A stretch of 64,000 nt of DNA from Hypericum androsaemum (GCA_963995505.1 OZ023182.1:1007001-1071000); one strand, 5' to 3'. Shown: positions 12,910 through 24,080, counted from the first letter of the stretch. Translations and numbers: made by a program. Notes: generated by a model from the letters alone, not told the origin.

Positions 12910-13221
12910 TTGGTCCGTAGTATATACGTCAGTTCTGCTCTAATCTGTAGTTAACAGTATTGAGAGAGGACGAGAATAAGGTATATACGTTAGATTCGTA
13001 GGGGATGGGAGGTTAAGATCCAACATATGTATCGAGAAGCTAATACTGTAGCAGTTTGGCTTTAGCCAATTTTTCTTTTCCAAGCCTTTAGGCTTGTTTT
13101 CGGTTGACTCCACCAAAGAAGCTAAAGTTCGCTTGTTGGCTGAACTATCAAACGTAGAAACATCGGTTTATGTGTTTTAAACTACTACGAGGTAATATTT
13201 TGACAATGTTTCAAATCACAA
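12910..13221. other. Spacer after peroxidase B
   Basis: No gene recognised. It probably begins with the former 3' UTR of peroxidase B. Duplicated without obvious change at 37,806-38,117. Confidence 0.6.
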
Positions 13222-14208
13222 CTAAAATGAAGTCTTATCCTTAAAATAATGAATCAGTAAAGGTGATTGATTTGTATCAATGAACCAAGTAAAAAAGAGT
13301 CCACTCCCAAGTTCATGGCTTTCCACAACTTGCATCAGTAGTCTCCTCAACTTTTTTTCTTTTGAGGAAGCCATCAGTTTTTGTCTGGTTTCTTCTTGTT
13401 GGATATTAGAGCATATGCTCTCCAAAGAAGGCAACTTGGAACTAATCAACAATTGTGCTTGAACAAATTAATACTCTGGTTTTATACCAGATAGAAGTTT
13501 AAAGATTCTATCATGTTCCACTCTTTTCTGAATGGTTATTAAATCTGTAGTGGGTGGCCTATATAACTCTAATCATCCCACATCACGTTTATTTTTCCCA
13601 AGTACTCGGTAATGAGCATTTCTCCCTGTTTTGCTTCTGAAGTACTTTTTTTCAATTCAAAGATTCTATAAAGATTATTGTGTTGATTAATAGAGTTCCA
13701 TAACCCTCTAGCACTCTCAGCTATAGAGAAAATATCATAAATTTTACTGCCAAGCGAGTTCAAGATCCAAGTGATTACCAATTGGTCATTTGCTTCCCAT
13801 TCTGAAAATGCTTCATCCTCAGGTTCAGGGGGTTGAATCTTCCCATTGATGTAACCCAGCATGCTTTTTCTGTTGAGGTTTCTTGATATGGCTCTAGCCC
13901 AAGATAAATAATTGTGTGATGACAAAGACACGGGTGATAACTTGAGGCTTATATTTGTGTCTGTTTCTGCAGTGCTAAATCTCTTGGATGTTTGAGAAGA
14001 TTGAAGTGTTTGTGCTGCGGATTCTGTAGGGCAGGATCGATTTTGTTCTTTCATTCTGATACCATGAAGATTTTAAGAACAGGTAATGTACTTTTAATTA
14101 ATAATTTCAGTTTTACATGAGTTCATATACAATAATGAGAGAGGATGATTAAAGCTATTATAACAGCTAGATTACAGCTCGGCATTGTAATTAGACTAGC
14201 CGTTGACA
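13222..14208 (-). mobile_element. Truncated Ty1/copia element: 5' LTR, PBS and gag (copy 1)
   Basis: On the minus strand: LTR of 144 bases (14065-14208, TG...CA), primer-binding complement TGGTATCAGAATG next to it, then a gag-like frame from 14,054 to 13,569 with LSSHNYLSWARAISRNL, LGYINGKIQPPEPEDEAF and WILNSLGSKIYDIF, typical of plant copia gag (UBN2-like). A second piece at 13,452-13,222 (LISSKLPSLESICSNIQQEE) continues gag after a frame break. No protease, integrase or reverse transcriptase follows. Copies at 38,118-39,104 and 58,012-58,811. Confidence 0.8.
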
Positions 14209-14326
14209 AAGGAGAGAGACGCGGGAGAAGAAGCGGCTTCCAACGGCTCCGTTATGCAATCATGGAGCGCCCACCAGGTGTTTGATGAAAGTTCCAAAAG
14301 AGCGCAGATTTCCGAGATGATCAAGG
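14209..14326 (+). pseudogene. Unidentified exon fragment (copy 1)
   Basis: An open frame reads GEEAASNGSVMQSWSAHQVF and onward through SEMIK to a good donor AAG|GTAGGT at 14,326. It starts flush with the LTR end, which suggests the LTR cut a host gene. I do not recognise the protein. A possible following exon lies after the MITE near 14,800. Copies at 39,105-39,222 and 58,812-58,929. Confidence 0.45.
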
Positions 14327-14364
14327 TAGGTATCTTAACCATTGTTTGCCTTCATCATACCAAC

Positions 14365-14786
14365 CATAGTTTTAAAAAACGCAGTCCGACCAATCAGACA
14401 TAAGAGCGGTCCATTTTTGGGGTAAAAAGGCCTCCGATCCGACCGCCCAAAATCCGGTCGGACTGGGCAGTTTATACTAGTTTTTGAATCGGACCGTCCA
14501 GTCTGACCTGAGTTTAGCCAAATCAGCAAAAAATTAAACAAAAAGTCGTATCGTATGCTCGATTTTTCTTAATCAATAAAGAAAAATGGACTTTATATGT
14601 TATAAATTGGTTGATATTTCTAAAATGTAGATTTTGAAACCTATAGTTCGACTATTTAGTCTACATAATATTTGAAAATTATTAAAATTTTAATTAAAAA
14701 AGTCTGGTCTAACTGTCAGTCTGACCGGTCGGACCGGAAAACGGACAAAATCCGGCCCGTACCAAAATCGGTATTTTAAAACAATG
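14365..14786. mobile_element. hAT-type MITE with 8-bp target duplication (copy 1)
   Basis: 422 bases from CATAGTTTTAAAAA to TTTTAAAACAATG, flanked by ATACCAAC at 14,357-14,364 and 14,787-14,794. The inside is non-coding, with GC-rich (C)GGTCGGACC arms around an AT-rich centre. It sits in what looks like an intron after the unidentified exon. Confidence 0.85.
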
Positions 14787-15045
14787 ATACCAACAGAGTG
14801 CTCCCACAGCAAGGACAAATCTTGAAGCGAGAATGTTGAAATAGTGTTGTGAAAGTTTATAGTGAACTTAAAAAAAACAACTAAGCTGATCTTTTGTTAG
14901 TTGTTTAATTCATTGTTGTTGTAGGAATTGTTTTCGATATAAATGCCTTGGAATATGAACAATTTTTACACCATTGTGCATTTGTAAATTCCAAACATGC
15001 AACAAACCTCGTCCAAAATATTACGACTTTATTGGAAAATTTCTT

Positions 15046-15358
15046 ATGACAGGCTTGGTTTCACAGCTCAAAGGGATATGAGGAACAGTTAAATGTCGGC
15101 TGCTTTCGTCACACTTGAGCAAAGAGTTTTGAAGTTCCATTCTTTCTCACCCTGCTGCATCTCTCTCTTCTGCATCTAATCAATAGTCCGAACGGCTGTC
15201 GTTTCGCTCTTTTTCTTGGGATATGAGTTGTAGTACTATGCTCAAAACTGCTGATCAAGCAAACCAGATTCAACTCTGATATGTTGATCAAGCAAATTGC
15301 TGTAAATGTTTACAGGATAATTTACAATTTTCAGTTGTTTTAATTTCAAGACAAAGCA
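15046..15358 (+). pseudogene. MPH2-like 3' end fragment (copy 1)
   Basis: Matches about 2,876-3,190 of the intact locus: the last codons (TGLVSQLKGI then stop) and the 3' flank. It is joined on its left to DNA related to 6,130-6,320 (peroxidase upstream block), so the segment is chimeric. Confidence 0.8.
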
Positions 15359-15367
15359 CACGGCCGC

Positions 15368-15414
15368 CCTGAACTACTGGAATCTCTGCATTTTCCTTTT
15401 TACTCTCAGATCCC
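15368..15414 (-). pseudogene. Micro-fragment of MBD exon 2 (copy 1)
   Basis: About 46 bases (CCTGAACTACTGGAATCTCT and on to CAGATCCC) match 4,013-4,060 inside MBD exon 2 with two or so changes. It is too short to function and lies directly beside the MPH2-like fragment, in the same relative order as the intact genes but with the intervening DNA removed. Confidence 0.75.
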
Positions 15415-15837
15415 GCCCGCTTCTTCAATAGCTCCAGCGACCAACTTGCTAGGAATTCAAGGTTCCGGTAGTGTGTTTTGGCGAGGGAGGGATGATCATT
15501 CTCAAAAGGCCAACCAAGTTCATGGAATCACTGATGGAATCAATGATCGTGCATTTTTTGGGCACACCCCTTCAATATGTTTCTTTGTTTCTCGCCCACA
15601 GGTCCAAAATTCTCATATTTTGTAAATGCATATGTTTCACTTCATTGAATTTTCGACTCAAAATTAGTTATGTCACACAAAAATATTAACCCAAGTTTTC
15701 AAACGATGAAAAAAATAAATGTTTATTTCTAAATTTCAAAACTCAAAATCCGTAAGATAAATCAGTATCAAACAAAAATATCTCATAAAAAAAAGCTAAA
15801 ATTAAAACAACCAACTCAAGGGATCTCATCCGGATCT
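15415..15837. other. Spacer with unassigned exon-like scrap
   Basis: Holds a longer version of the scrap also found near 10,400 (GGAATTCAAGGTTCCGGTAG ... AAGTTCATGGAATC). No protein family recognised. The last 150 bases are AT-rich and likely include the 3' UTR of the phytocyanin gene. Confidence 0.45.
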
Positions 15838-16641
15838 CTAGACCAAAAAGAAAGCTACAAAGATGGACAAAAAGGCGGCGGAGACTCTAACAACACCAAG
15901 AGAAGAGGCCGAGTTGCCAGCGGGAGGAGGAATGGAGGAAGAACCATCAAAGGGAGAGTGCGACGAAGGCGTAGTTCCAGCAGTGACGTTAATGGCAAGC
16001 TTCTGACCGTCGAAGCAATGCACAGGGTCGCCGGAAATGAAGAAGTATTCGCCGGGAGAGTTGAGAGTGATGGACGTCGGCGAGGTGGAGTATAGAGATA
16101 ATGTGCTGAAGCTGCCGTGGCATGTGTCATATCCTGCCTCCTCCACCTGCGCTACATTGTGTCTTCCGGTAACGTAGTTGAAAACTGTCATAAACACAAT
16201 CATTGCATTATTGTAAAACTAAACATTTTACATGTATCTTGTTAATAACTAGTCTAGAGTTGTAATTAAAATCAGTAAATTGTAAAAAAGGTGCTCACCT
16301 AGCTTGTCTCCAACTTTGAAGGGTTTATTGGCAGCCCAAATTTGGTAGGAATTAGGATTGGCACCAACAATGGCCGGGTCAGTCCAATACAAGTCGTCTC
16401 CAACTATATAGGTGACGGGTTCCGAGCTTGATTGGGGCGAAGGTGGTGCTGAAATTGGGGTGGGAGAAGGTTCTCTCGGGAGTATCAAGACAGTGGTCGT
16501 GGTGGGCGCCATGGAAACTTCAGAAGTCGTGGGAGACGGAACAGAAGTAATTGTATCGGTAGCACTAACATTGATTGGTACCAAGGAAGTCACCAAAATT
16601 GCTAGTAGTAGAAACGCCATGTTTGCTTTGTTTGTGCCCAT
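15838..16641 (-). CDS. Early nodulin-like phytocyanin, GPI-type (ENODL copy 1)
   Basis: Exon 1 is 16299-16641 and exon 2 is 15838-16184 (minus strand), with a GT-AG intron of 114 bases at the standard phytocyanin position. The product has 229 residues. Order: signal peptide (about 1-27), Pro/Ser/Thr-rich stretch (about 33-75), plastocyanin-like domain (about 76-181), short Pro/Ser linker, hydrophobic C-terminus (about 209-229) that looks like a GPI-anchor signal. Disulfide Cys are C136 and C171. At the copper site H123, H170 and Q175 are kept but the Cys ligand is Ser165 (YFFISGD). Loss of a ligand is the mark of early nodulin-like proteins, which do not bind copper in a type 1 site; they act at the plasma membrane/cell wall. 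The Pro-rich segment lies before the domain, whereas it is usually after it. Start chosen at the ATG giving the signal peptide. Confidence 0.87.
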
Positions 16642-16701
16642 TGTTGCCTTTATCGTTCTCTTGTTATTAATCACGTGATCACATATTCCACGAGTTGGTC
16701 C

Positions 16702-16714
16702 ATATATATATATA
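16702..16714 (-). promoter_or_regulatory. TATA-like box of ENODL copy 1
   Basis: An alternating TA run about 60 bases upstream of the ENODL start on the minus strand. The same run precedes copy 2 (about 41,599-41,611). In copy 3 this position is replaced by a retrotransposon LTR. Confidence 0.4.
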
Positions 16715-16829
16715 GAACGTATTACGACTTTTATTAGGTTTCTGAGATTTTTTGATTTGTTATAGTAATCCTTAGCTTCTCGTATTAGGTTTCCGAAGTT
16801 TAATCAAACACATTGCTTATACATTTTCC

Positions 16830-16830
16830 G

Positions 16831-16890
<60 letters not shown>
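16830..16890. repeat. (TA)n microsatellite
   Basis: About 55-60 bases of near-perfect TA repeat with one ATACAT interruption. The unit 2 counterpart at about 41,728-41,782 is a few bases shorter. Confidence 0.9.
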
Positions 16891-16891
<1 letters not shown>

Positions 16892-17232
16892 GATCAATGG
16901 TTGATCCTTTTGTACTAAATAAAAGATTATTTTTTTAAACAAAATTTTATATACTACTCACTATAAAATTATTACCGGATAAAATTATCTAACATCGTAA
17001 AATTTTACATAGGATCAAGTCAATACGGAAGTTATGGGACAGATGGCAATTTTCTTGTTTTTATTGTAAAATAGTAAAAGATAAGGGAGAGAAAAAATCT
17101 GATATCTGAAATTTTTTTCGGATTCGGATAATTGTGTATTCAAATTTGGATTCAGATTATCCGAATTTTTTATTTGGATTCGGATACTAAAATAGATATT
17201 TCGGATGTATCCGATTGTCAAAAACAATTACA

Positions 17233-17600
17233 AACTCTGATATGTTGATCAAGCAAATTGCTGTAAATTTTTACAGAATAATTTACAATTGTCATCTGTT
17301 TCAATTTGAAGACAAAGCACACGTTCGCATCAGCAACCGCAATGGAGCCTGTTTATAATGAGCTCTGTTCTGTTATAGCAACTGAAATCCGCGTGCGAAT
17401 TCCCTATATTTCAACCAAGAGGGCTGTTTATAATGATTCATAGTTTCCACTGGTCAAAATGGTGTGATCTTAGTCAACTCTACAGCTCGATCACTATTAT
17501 ACATTAAGCATGAATTTCACTTGAATTGTCAACATTCCCATAACGCAATGCATACAACATCCATGGTGCATCAAACCAACTTATTCTTGTGAATCAATCA
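17233..17600. pseudogene. Fused MPH2-downstream and MBD-intron fragment (copy 1)
   Basis: The left part matches about 3,090-3,335 and the right part matches 4,826-4,960 (inside the MBD intron). They join at a shared ACTCT near 17,479. MBD exon 2 and its 3' flank, about 1.5 kb, are therefore deleted in this copy. A copy is at 42,128-42,493. Confidence 0.75.
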
Positions 17601-18031
17601 GATTGATGAAGAGGATGCATAGAAGAAGATGATGAAGGGAAGAAGAAGAAGAAGAAGAGGGATGCGGGCACCACGTCATCAAAAAACTCCGATGTGGCTA
17701 GTCCACATGGCCGATTAGGGTCCGGGCAAGACGGGCAGGGCCCGGGCAGCTGCCCGGGCCTCTAATTGATTTTAATTTGAATAAGTTTGACTCAATTGAT
17801 ACGTTTTAAACCACAGGGTACTGACTTAATTTTTTGCGATACTACATGGTACTTAAGTGGACTTTTCCCAATATATTAATTAACTTCTCTCTCCTCTCAC
17901 CCTCACACCTTCCTCCTACCTCTCCCTTCAAACCATAAAACCTATTACAACCAAAATCAACAAAAAAACTAGAAATCGATACTCACCCAAGACCCACCTC
18001 CTCCTCCAAAAACCTTCCCAAAAACCCAACA
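17601..18031. other. GC-rich spacer before the lipocalin fragment
   Basis: Includes a GAA-rich tract, a palindromic CCCGGGCAGCTGCCCGGG, and phrases such as CACAGGGTACTGACTTAA that recur in altered form at about 43,735-43,790. The last 100 bases are a C/T-rich likely 5' UTR copied with the lipocalin exon. Confidence 0.5.
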
Positions 18032-18145
18032 ATGGTGAGCAGCAGCAGCAAGAAGATGGTGGAAGTGGTGAAAGGGCTGGACCTGGAGCGATATAAGGGT
18101 CGGTGGTACGAGATAACTCTAATGGAGAATTGGCTCTCACACTAA
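18032..18145 (+). pseudogene. TIL: Temperature-induced lipocalin (TIL) exon fragment (copy 1)
   Basis: The frame opens with ATG and reads VVKGLDLERYKGRWYEI, the N-terminus and first lipocalin signature (GRWYE) of plant temperature-induced lipocalins. It then leaves the family abruptly and stops after 37 residues. A real TIL is near 185 residues, so this is a captured first-exon piece with its 5' UTR. An identical piece is at 42,925-43,038. Confidence 0.82.
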
Positions 18146-18714
18146 GCATTCTGGTGGTCGATGGCCACGCCGCACCCCAAGTCGACATCCAAGTCAATTC
18201 ACAGAGTTCACAACACCCATAACGCAATGCATACAACACCCATGGGCACCAAACCAACTTATTCTTGTGAATCAATCATTCCTGCTATTTCTTTCCAAGG
18301 GCATATCTTCAGCGAAATCAATGAGCTGCCCTACAAGCAATACCCAATTGCATCCATTCACGATACGCAATGGTAATAGCCCAATTGGCAACCTCAAGCC
18401 AACCACCAACTTCAACTCCATGGAAGGGGAAACTATGACTTGATCAAAGCAGACAGAAAACCATAGCTAGCGCAAAAAATAAAAAAGAAAAAAAACAGAA
18501 AAAGCACAATTCTTGTGAACAAGGAGTCACTCAATTCCCACATAAACCCTAACTCACTCCAACAAACCCTAACAAAATTCCCCAGAATTACAAAATCAGC
18601 AACCCAAAAAAGGGAAAACCCCAATTTCCTAGAACAAGCAACAGATAATAAAAAGTAAACAACTTTAAGCAATTCCCGTGGCTCAAGCAAGCAAGAAAAG
18701 AGAAGAAAAGTCAC

Positions 18715-18825
18715 CATCTTTTTCCAGCCAGGAGGAGCAGAGAGCTCGAGAGAGAAGGCCCCGTCGGCGGCGGCGGGACAGGTCTCCTCATCCATATCCT
18801 TGTCCGTCTCCACCGAGCTCGCCAT
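18715..18825 (-). pseudogene. Duplicated MBD exon 1 without exon 2
   Basis: Encodes the same 37 residues as exon 1 of the MBD gene at 5,387-5,497, with the same donor site. The duplicated block spans about 18,215-20,080 (from inside the intron through the promoter), but no MBD exon 2 lies downstream; the lipocalin fragment does. It could be transcribed from the copied promoter but cannot encode an MBD. Confidence 0.88.
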
Positions 18826-20184
18826 TTCACCTACCACCCTCACCAGCTCTGCGTGTCTTGTATTAAATAACTCAAATTGATCTTTCCTTTTTCTCCGGTT
18901 TCTAGATGGAAAATAAGGTTTATCCCATTTCCTTTTCCTTTTTCTTTTTCTTTATTCTTTGAGAAAACCAGGCGCTATTTGCAACATTATTATTATTATT
19001 ATTATTATGTTTTTAGGAGGGGAAATAGTATTGTGTTATTTTGTTTGTCAATTTAGTCAAAAAGGGAATGTAAGAGGAAAGATAAAATGACGTAAAAGTT
19101 TACATAATTACTCATTGATTTATCAAATTTTTATCTAATTATCTCATGATTTTAAAATATTCGATCAAGTGATAGAAAATTTTCCAATTAACACCCCAAT
19201 TTGACATATTTTTTAAGAAAAAAAAACCTATAAGTATCATTAAATTAAAAGTTTTAAAAAGTAAAAAAAAATATTACAAATAGTGTGGTATTAATAAAAG
19301 AAAACTATTTCAATCGGTCAAACATTTTGAAAATATAAAATAATAGTGTGAAAATCTGCAAAACCACGTGCTGAACATTTACCAAGAAAACAATTGAAAC
19401 AATTGAGTTGTTGTAGGAATGTTTTTTTAATAGAAATGCTTTGGAATATGAACAATTGTGACACCATTGTGCATTTGTAAACTCCAAACACCCAAAACAA
19501 TTATCTCTTGTTTATTTAGGCAATATATACTTATGAACATCGTACTAAATTTAATTACTTACTATTTTCTTTGGAAAAATAAAATTTATTTATTAAAAAA
19601 ACGCAAACAAACCTCCTCCAAAATATTACGACGTTATTAAAAAATCTCTTAGGTTTCCAAAATGGTCTAAGAGATGATTGTCAACATTTTACGTTTGCTA
19701 CATAAAGCGTTGGTTCAAGCCACAACATTTACATTTCTCTGAGTCAATAGAATAAATTCAAACATAAAAATTGGTGGGCCATCTGTCATAAAAAGAATAT
19801 AATATAAAATCAACATGTGATACATTAATAAGTAAGTTGATATAATTCAAATTTAAATTAGTCAAAAAACTATGCTTACAAGTAATTTTCTAATGATACC
19901 TTACTCGAAACAAGAAGATGATCGATCATATCTCATACCGGAAGGGCCGTCCAATTTTCCTGCCATGAAAGCAGCCGAGGAGTATTTCCAGCTCTTTCTA
20001 ACCTCTTCAGATCTACCTCTCTTTATCCATCCAAATCTTCTCAGGCAACAAGATATTTATATATTCCACCTACTATACTAATATATATACAAAGAGAGGA
20101 AAGCCAAACAGAAGAAGTGGCCAACCCATTCACCTACTGTATTTCAAACTAACAAATCCACAAAATAGAGAAAAGGAAAAGAAG
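18826..20184. repeat. Upstream block of array unit 2
   Basis: Copy of 5,498-6,908. The (TA)n run seen at 6,729 is nearly missing here. A TATA word and purine-rich leader precede the peroxidase signal-peptide ATG at 20,185. Confidence 0.75.
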
Positions 20185-22113
20185 ATGAACAACTTCAATT
20201 TGTTGTTTCAACTTGTTGTACTCATGTACAGCAGCACCGGAGCTATAGCAACGAAAAAACCAGCAATACTACGATATTACATATTATTTTTTTCAATCCC
20301 ACGAACCAATTATTCCAGAAATATTCTTTACTTTTTATTCGAATTATGAAAACAAAATCACACGAGTCGAATTTATGTTAAGCGATGAAGTAGATGTCTG
20401 GATATGGGTGATGTAAACTTAAAAAAATCTAATTTGTAATTTTGTATGTGATTAATTTCTTTCCTTTTAATTTTTTTGGGTGGTAATTTCTTTCTTTCAA
20501 TTAATGGAGTGATTAGAATAAGTTAGACCGTCCTCTAAACAGAAGATCGGATTGAGTGGGGACTAAAAAAAATTTGTCCATAGGTGGGGACTACATTTTG
20601 GGCCGTCAGATTTGATTATCTTTAAATCTGATGGTCAATAATCTATCAGGTGATATTGGTTTGCATGTGAAGTGATATTGGTTTACAAGACACTAGTTTA
20701 CATATGAAGTGATATTAATTTACATGTGTAACGATATTGGTTTGAGTTAACCCCAACAATATACCATCCTCTAAACAGTCGGTGTCTGCCTGCCTGCTTG
20801 CTACCGCAAGAGTGGCGGTGGAGGAATAATACGCAGCTGCTCCTGCGGTATCTTCCACGCGCTTGTTTAGCCATTAATAATAGCACCGGTGAACAAACCA
20901 TTCTACTTGGATATAAATAATTTAAATAATTCAGAAACTTGGATTTAGTTTTTTAAGTACAAATTTTAGGTAGATTAATTAGTGATAATTTTTTAATAAT
21001 TCAAAATTTAAATTTAGTTTTCCAGAATGCAGTTATCTTGTTAAGGAGAATTGTCTTTATTTTAGATTCCGAATGTTAATTAGAATGAATCACTCACTAC
21101 CCATAAAATTAGTAATTTCATGATAAAATATTTGAAATTTTATTAGGAAATTGGAAAAAATTGTTAGTTACTGCTAAAATTAACTAATAAATATACTTTT
21201 GATGTTAATTAATATATATAATTTTCAAAAAAAGTCACTCTAGCTAAAATTTAGATTTGGATTACAATATTAGGGGTTAAATATTGGATTATCTTCTCGA
21301 TTTAAAGTTCAGATTTAAAATACCTTCTATTTGACGAAAGAGGAGGCCAAGGGCCAAGGACTAAGGAGTGAAGACTACCCGACGACCTGACGAAAGTCCG
21401 TGTTGTAGTCATTTGACTTCGTGAAATACCTTCTTTCTGACTAGGCCCTTCCTTGGATGGCCAGCCAAGTGTCTTACTACTCGACTAAGCAAATTATATC
21501 ATTGCACTGGTGTTCTTTTGTGGGCCCTCCCTTGGCCTTTTGAAGCACCTTATTCTCACTTTTAAAAGATTTGGGGTACTTTATTCGGATTTTACACCAT
21601 GATTAATTCAGGTTGAAGTAGGTAGAATCTCGACAAAATTTTTTCATTAAATATTTAATACAACTATATTTTCAATATCTTGAATTTAATATTTTTAAAT
21701 TAATTTTGAACAACATTATTGTCAGTTAATATAACTACTTATTGATAAATAATTAGAAATTTTGAATTGTATTAATAAAACGTTCAACGCAAAATCCGAG
21801 GAATAGTTATACAGTAAAATCTTTGACTCTCTATTGAGGACTTCACGGGAATTTCTTCCCTGTTACGCAAAAAATTACCGAAATTTTAAAATAACAATAA
21901 ACTAACAAAAAATATAATTCATATTTTTACAAAAAAATATTTTTTAAAAAAAGGAGGCGAGTAGGTCGGCTTCCCTGCAAAGCTGTCACATAAAAAAAAT
22001 TATTTCTTTTATAATTCGTCAAAATCTATGAAGTACAATAAGCTGGTGACGAGACGACTGACGGGTATTCCAAAATGAAAATTGTAAATATTCCTAATAT
22101 TTTGAGTTCTATC

Positions 22114-22577
22114 CATGGTTTTAAAAAGACTCGGAGGCCGACCCGGAATTTCTCCCGTCCTCCGGGTCAGCCGGTTGGACCGGGTGAACTACTGGTCGGA
22201 CCAAATTTTTTTATTTTTAAATATTTTAAATAATATATATATGTAAGTTAAAATATACTTATTTTCCATAAAAAAAAGTAGACTTAATTTTTTTTATCTC
22301 TCCACTCTATAAATCTACTTTTATTTATTTATTTATTACTTTATAAATTTGTCAAATCAATTTTTTTCCTTGAAAACTATCAAAAAAGTCAATTTCGCCC
22401 ATTTTTGTACTAACCGGGTTCGACCGGTCAGGATGGACCTCAAAATTGGTCGGTCCGACCGGATTTGGTCCAGTTAGTATAGACCCCGATCAAAAGCCTA
22501 AAAATGACCCGGTCGTATGCCCGTTTCGCGGTCCAACCGGTCGAACCACCAGTCGGACCGCATTTTTTAAAACCATG
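22114..22577. mobile_element. hAT-type MITE with 8-bp target duplication
   Basis: 464 bases from CATGGTTTTAAAAAG to TTTTTTAAAACCATG (13-base perfect terminal inverted repeat CATGGTTTTAAAA), flanked by GTTCTATC at 22,106-22,113 and 22,578-22,585. This best-preserved member defines the family. It is non-coding. Confidence 0.9.
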
Positions 22578-22944
22578 GTTCTATCCAATGAGCCTGAAAA
22601 ATCTGGCAAAAACAAAAAACGTTATTCGAACATCCAAATACCAACTTGTAGCAATTCGAATATTTTGACAAATTTTCACCAAATTTTTTTTGACAAATTG
22701 TAAAAAAAAAAAGTTGTCACACGTGTCAACCAGAGAGGAGATGTGTTGTTGAACCATGACTTTTCCTTTACTACTCCACGTGGAAGTCAAACGAAGCTTA
22801 CTTCTATTTTCTAAAGACAAAATTTTTTTTCTTGAACCATGTTAGTATTACGTGCACATCTGACTTTCGAAAATGATATTATTCCTCATTTATTCTGAAA
22901 ATATTTTTTCATTAAAAAAATTATATTTTAGGCATCGACATGTT

Positions 22945-23315
22945 ATGAGAAATTGAGAAGCTCCATATAAGGAGAAAGATGAAGAAATTGAAAAACTCCA
23001 TATAAGAAGAAAGAAGGAGAAATTGAAAAACTCCATATAAGACGAAAGATGGAGAAATTGAGAAACTCCATATAACAAGAAAGAAGGAGAAAGAAGAGGA
23101 ACAAGACAATGTTTTTCAAGCGGAAGAGTACAGAGATTTAATGCTCTGATACCATATTGAAAAACTCCATATAAGGAGAAAGATGGAGAAATTGAGAAAC
23201 TCCATATAAGAAGAAAGATGGAGAAATTGAGAAACTTCATATAAGGAGAAAGAAGGAGAAATGAAGTTGTATTGAGAAACTCCATATAAGGAGAAAAAAA
23301 GGAGAAATGAAGTTG
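22945..23315. repeat. Purine-rich minisatellite
   Basis: About nine degenerate tandem units of 30-37 bases with the core AAACTCCATATAAGGAGAAA. They run on both sides of a retroelement primer site near 23,143, so the repeat is in both the LTR and leader of that element. Confidence 0.85.
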
Positions 23316-23744
23316 TAGAGATTTTAATTTATGAATGAACAACTTGAGAAAATAATGATGTACAACATGAATATTTACACTAAGAAATGAATCTACCTAG
23401 TTGTATAAACAAATAATAAAGGAGGAAAATGAGGAGAAAATTAAGGAGGAAAATGAGGAGGAAATTGAGGAAGCATGTTCCTTAAATTGGGGAGAAAATT
23501 AAGGAAGCATGTTCCTTAATTTCCTCACTGAATTAAGGAAAAATGTTTCTTCAATTTTAACAAAGTCGAGATATGATTAAGCTAGAATAACTCATTCACA
23601 TGTTTGTTCTCCGGTTTGAAGTGTTTGCTTGTTGTTGGTGAGGCGAGGGGTTTTGGGTTTATACCAGTGAGAGGAAAGTATCTTTTCTCCTTACTTAATT
23701 TAATCAATAACCATTTGAATTAAATTAGTTATTTTAATTTAACA
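23158..23744 (-). repeat. Probable LTR with PBS (minus-strand element)
   Basis: On the minus strand it starts TGTTAAATTAAAATAAC and ends TTTTTCA; TGGTATCAGAGC (23,143-23,154) follows after a few bases. Only one LTR and a short leader are seen. The outer end is inferred from the TG...CA rule and I could not confirm a target duplication. Confidence 0.45.
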
Positions 23745-24042
23745 AATATGTTTCGAATTTGATCGTAGATATACAACAATGTTAAATATTTATTAACAAA
23801 ATTATTTCATCATTGATATAAAAAAGTCTTTGAATTATGTTTTCCCTACAAATTTCACCACTTATTCTATACTGCTTTTGTTGTCAATTAATGTAACATT
23901 TTATGTTACTTCAATAAATTATGAAAATTAGATAGTATTTTAGTATATTTGGATTGTCGATTTTTTTTTGCTACATAGTTATCTCTCCAATCCTTTTTTC
24001 TAATAAATCATTTGAACTCGTTTGTACTTTCCAAAATTTCAT

Positions 24043-24080
<38 letters not shown>

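Larger units (their letters stand above)
20363..23812. other. 3.4 kb insertion in intron 1 of peroxidase C
   Basis: Replaces about 45 bases of copy A sequence (after AACAAAATCACA, before CATTGATATAAAAAAG). It contains AT-rich DNA, short repeats of GTGATATTGGTTTACATG (20,650-20,745), a hAT-type MITE, a purine-rich minisatellite and a likely LTR. No coding frame recognised. Composite of several insertions. Confidence 0.7.

Noticed and set aside
13569..14054. Considered as a host gene because the frame is intact in copies 1 and 2
   Set aside because: It has copia gag motifs and is preceded by an initiator-tRNA primer site and a TG...CA LTR.
16412..16678. Plus-strand frame over ENODL exon 1 (also in copies 2 and 3)
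   Set aside because: Antisense shadow of the phytocyanin coding sequence.
20527..20780. Short direct repeat CC(G/A)TCCTCTAAACAG flanking about 230 bases, taken as a possible target duplication
   Set aside because: The flanks are imperfect and no terminal structure was found inside.
22945..23315. Regular repeats resembling a CRISPR array
   Set aside because: Units are tandem and degenerate with no unique spacers, in a plant genome next to an LTR primer site: a minisatellite.
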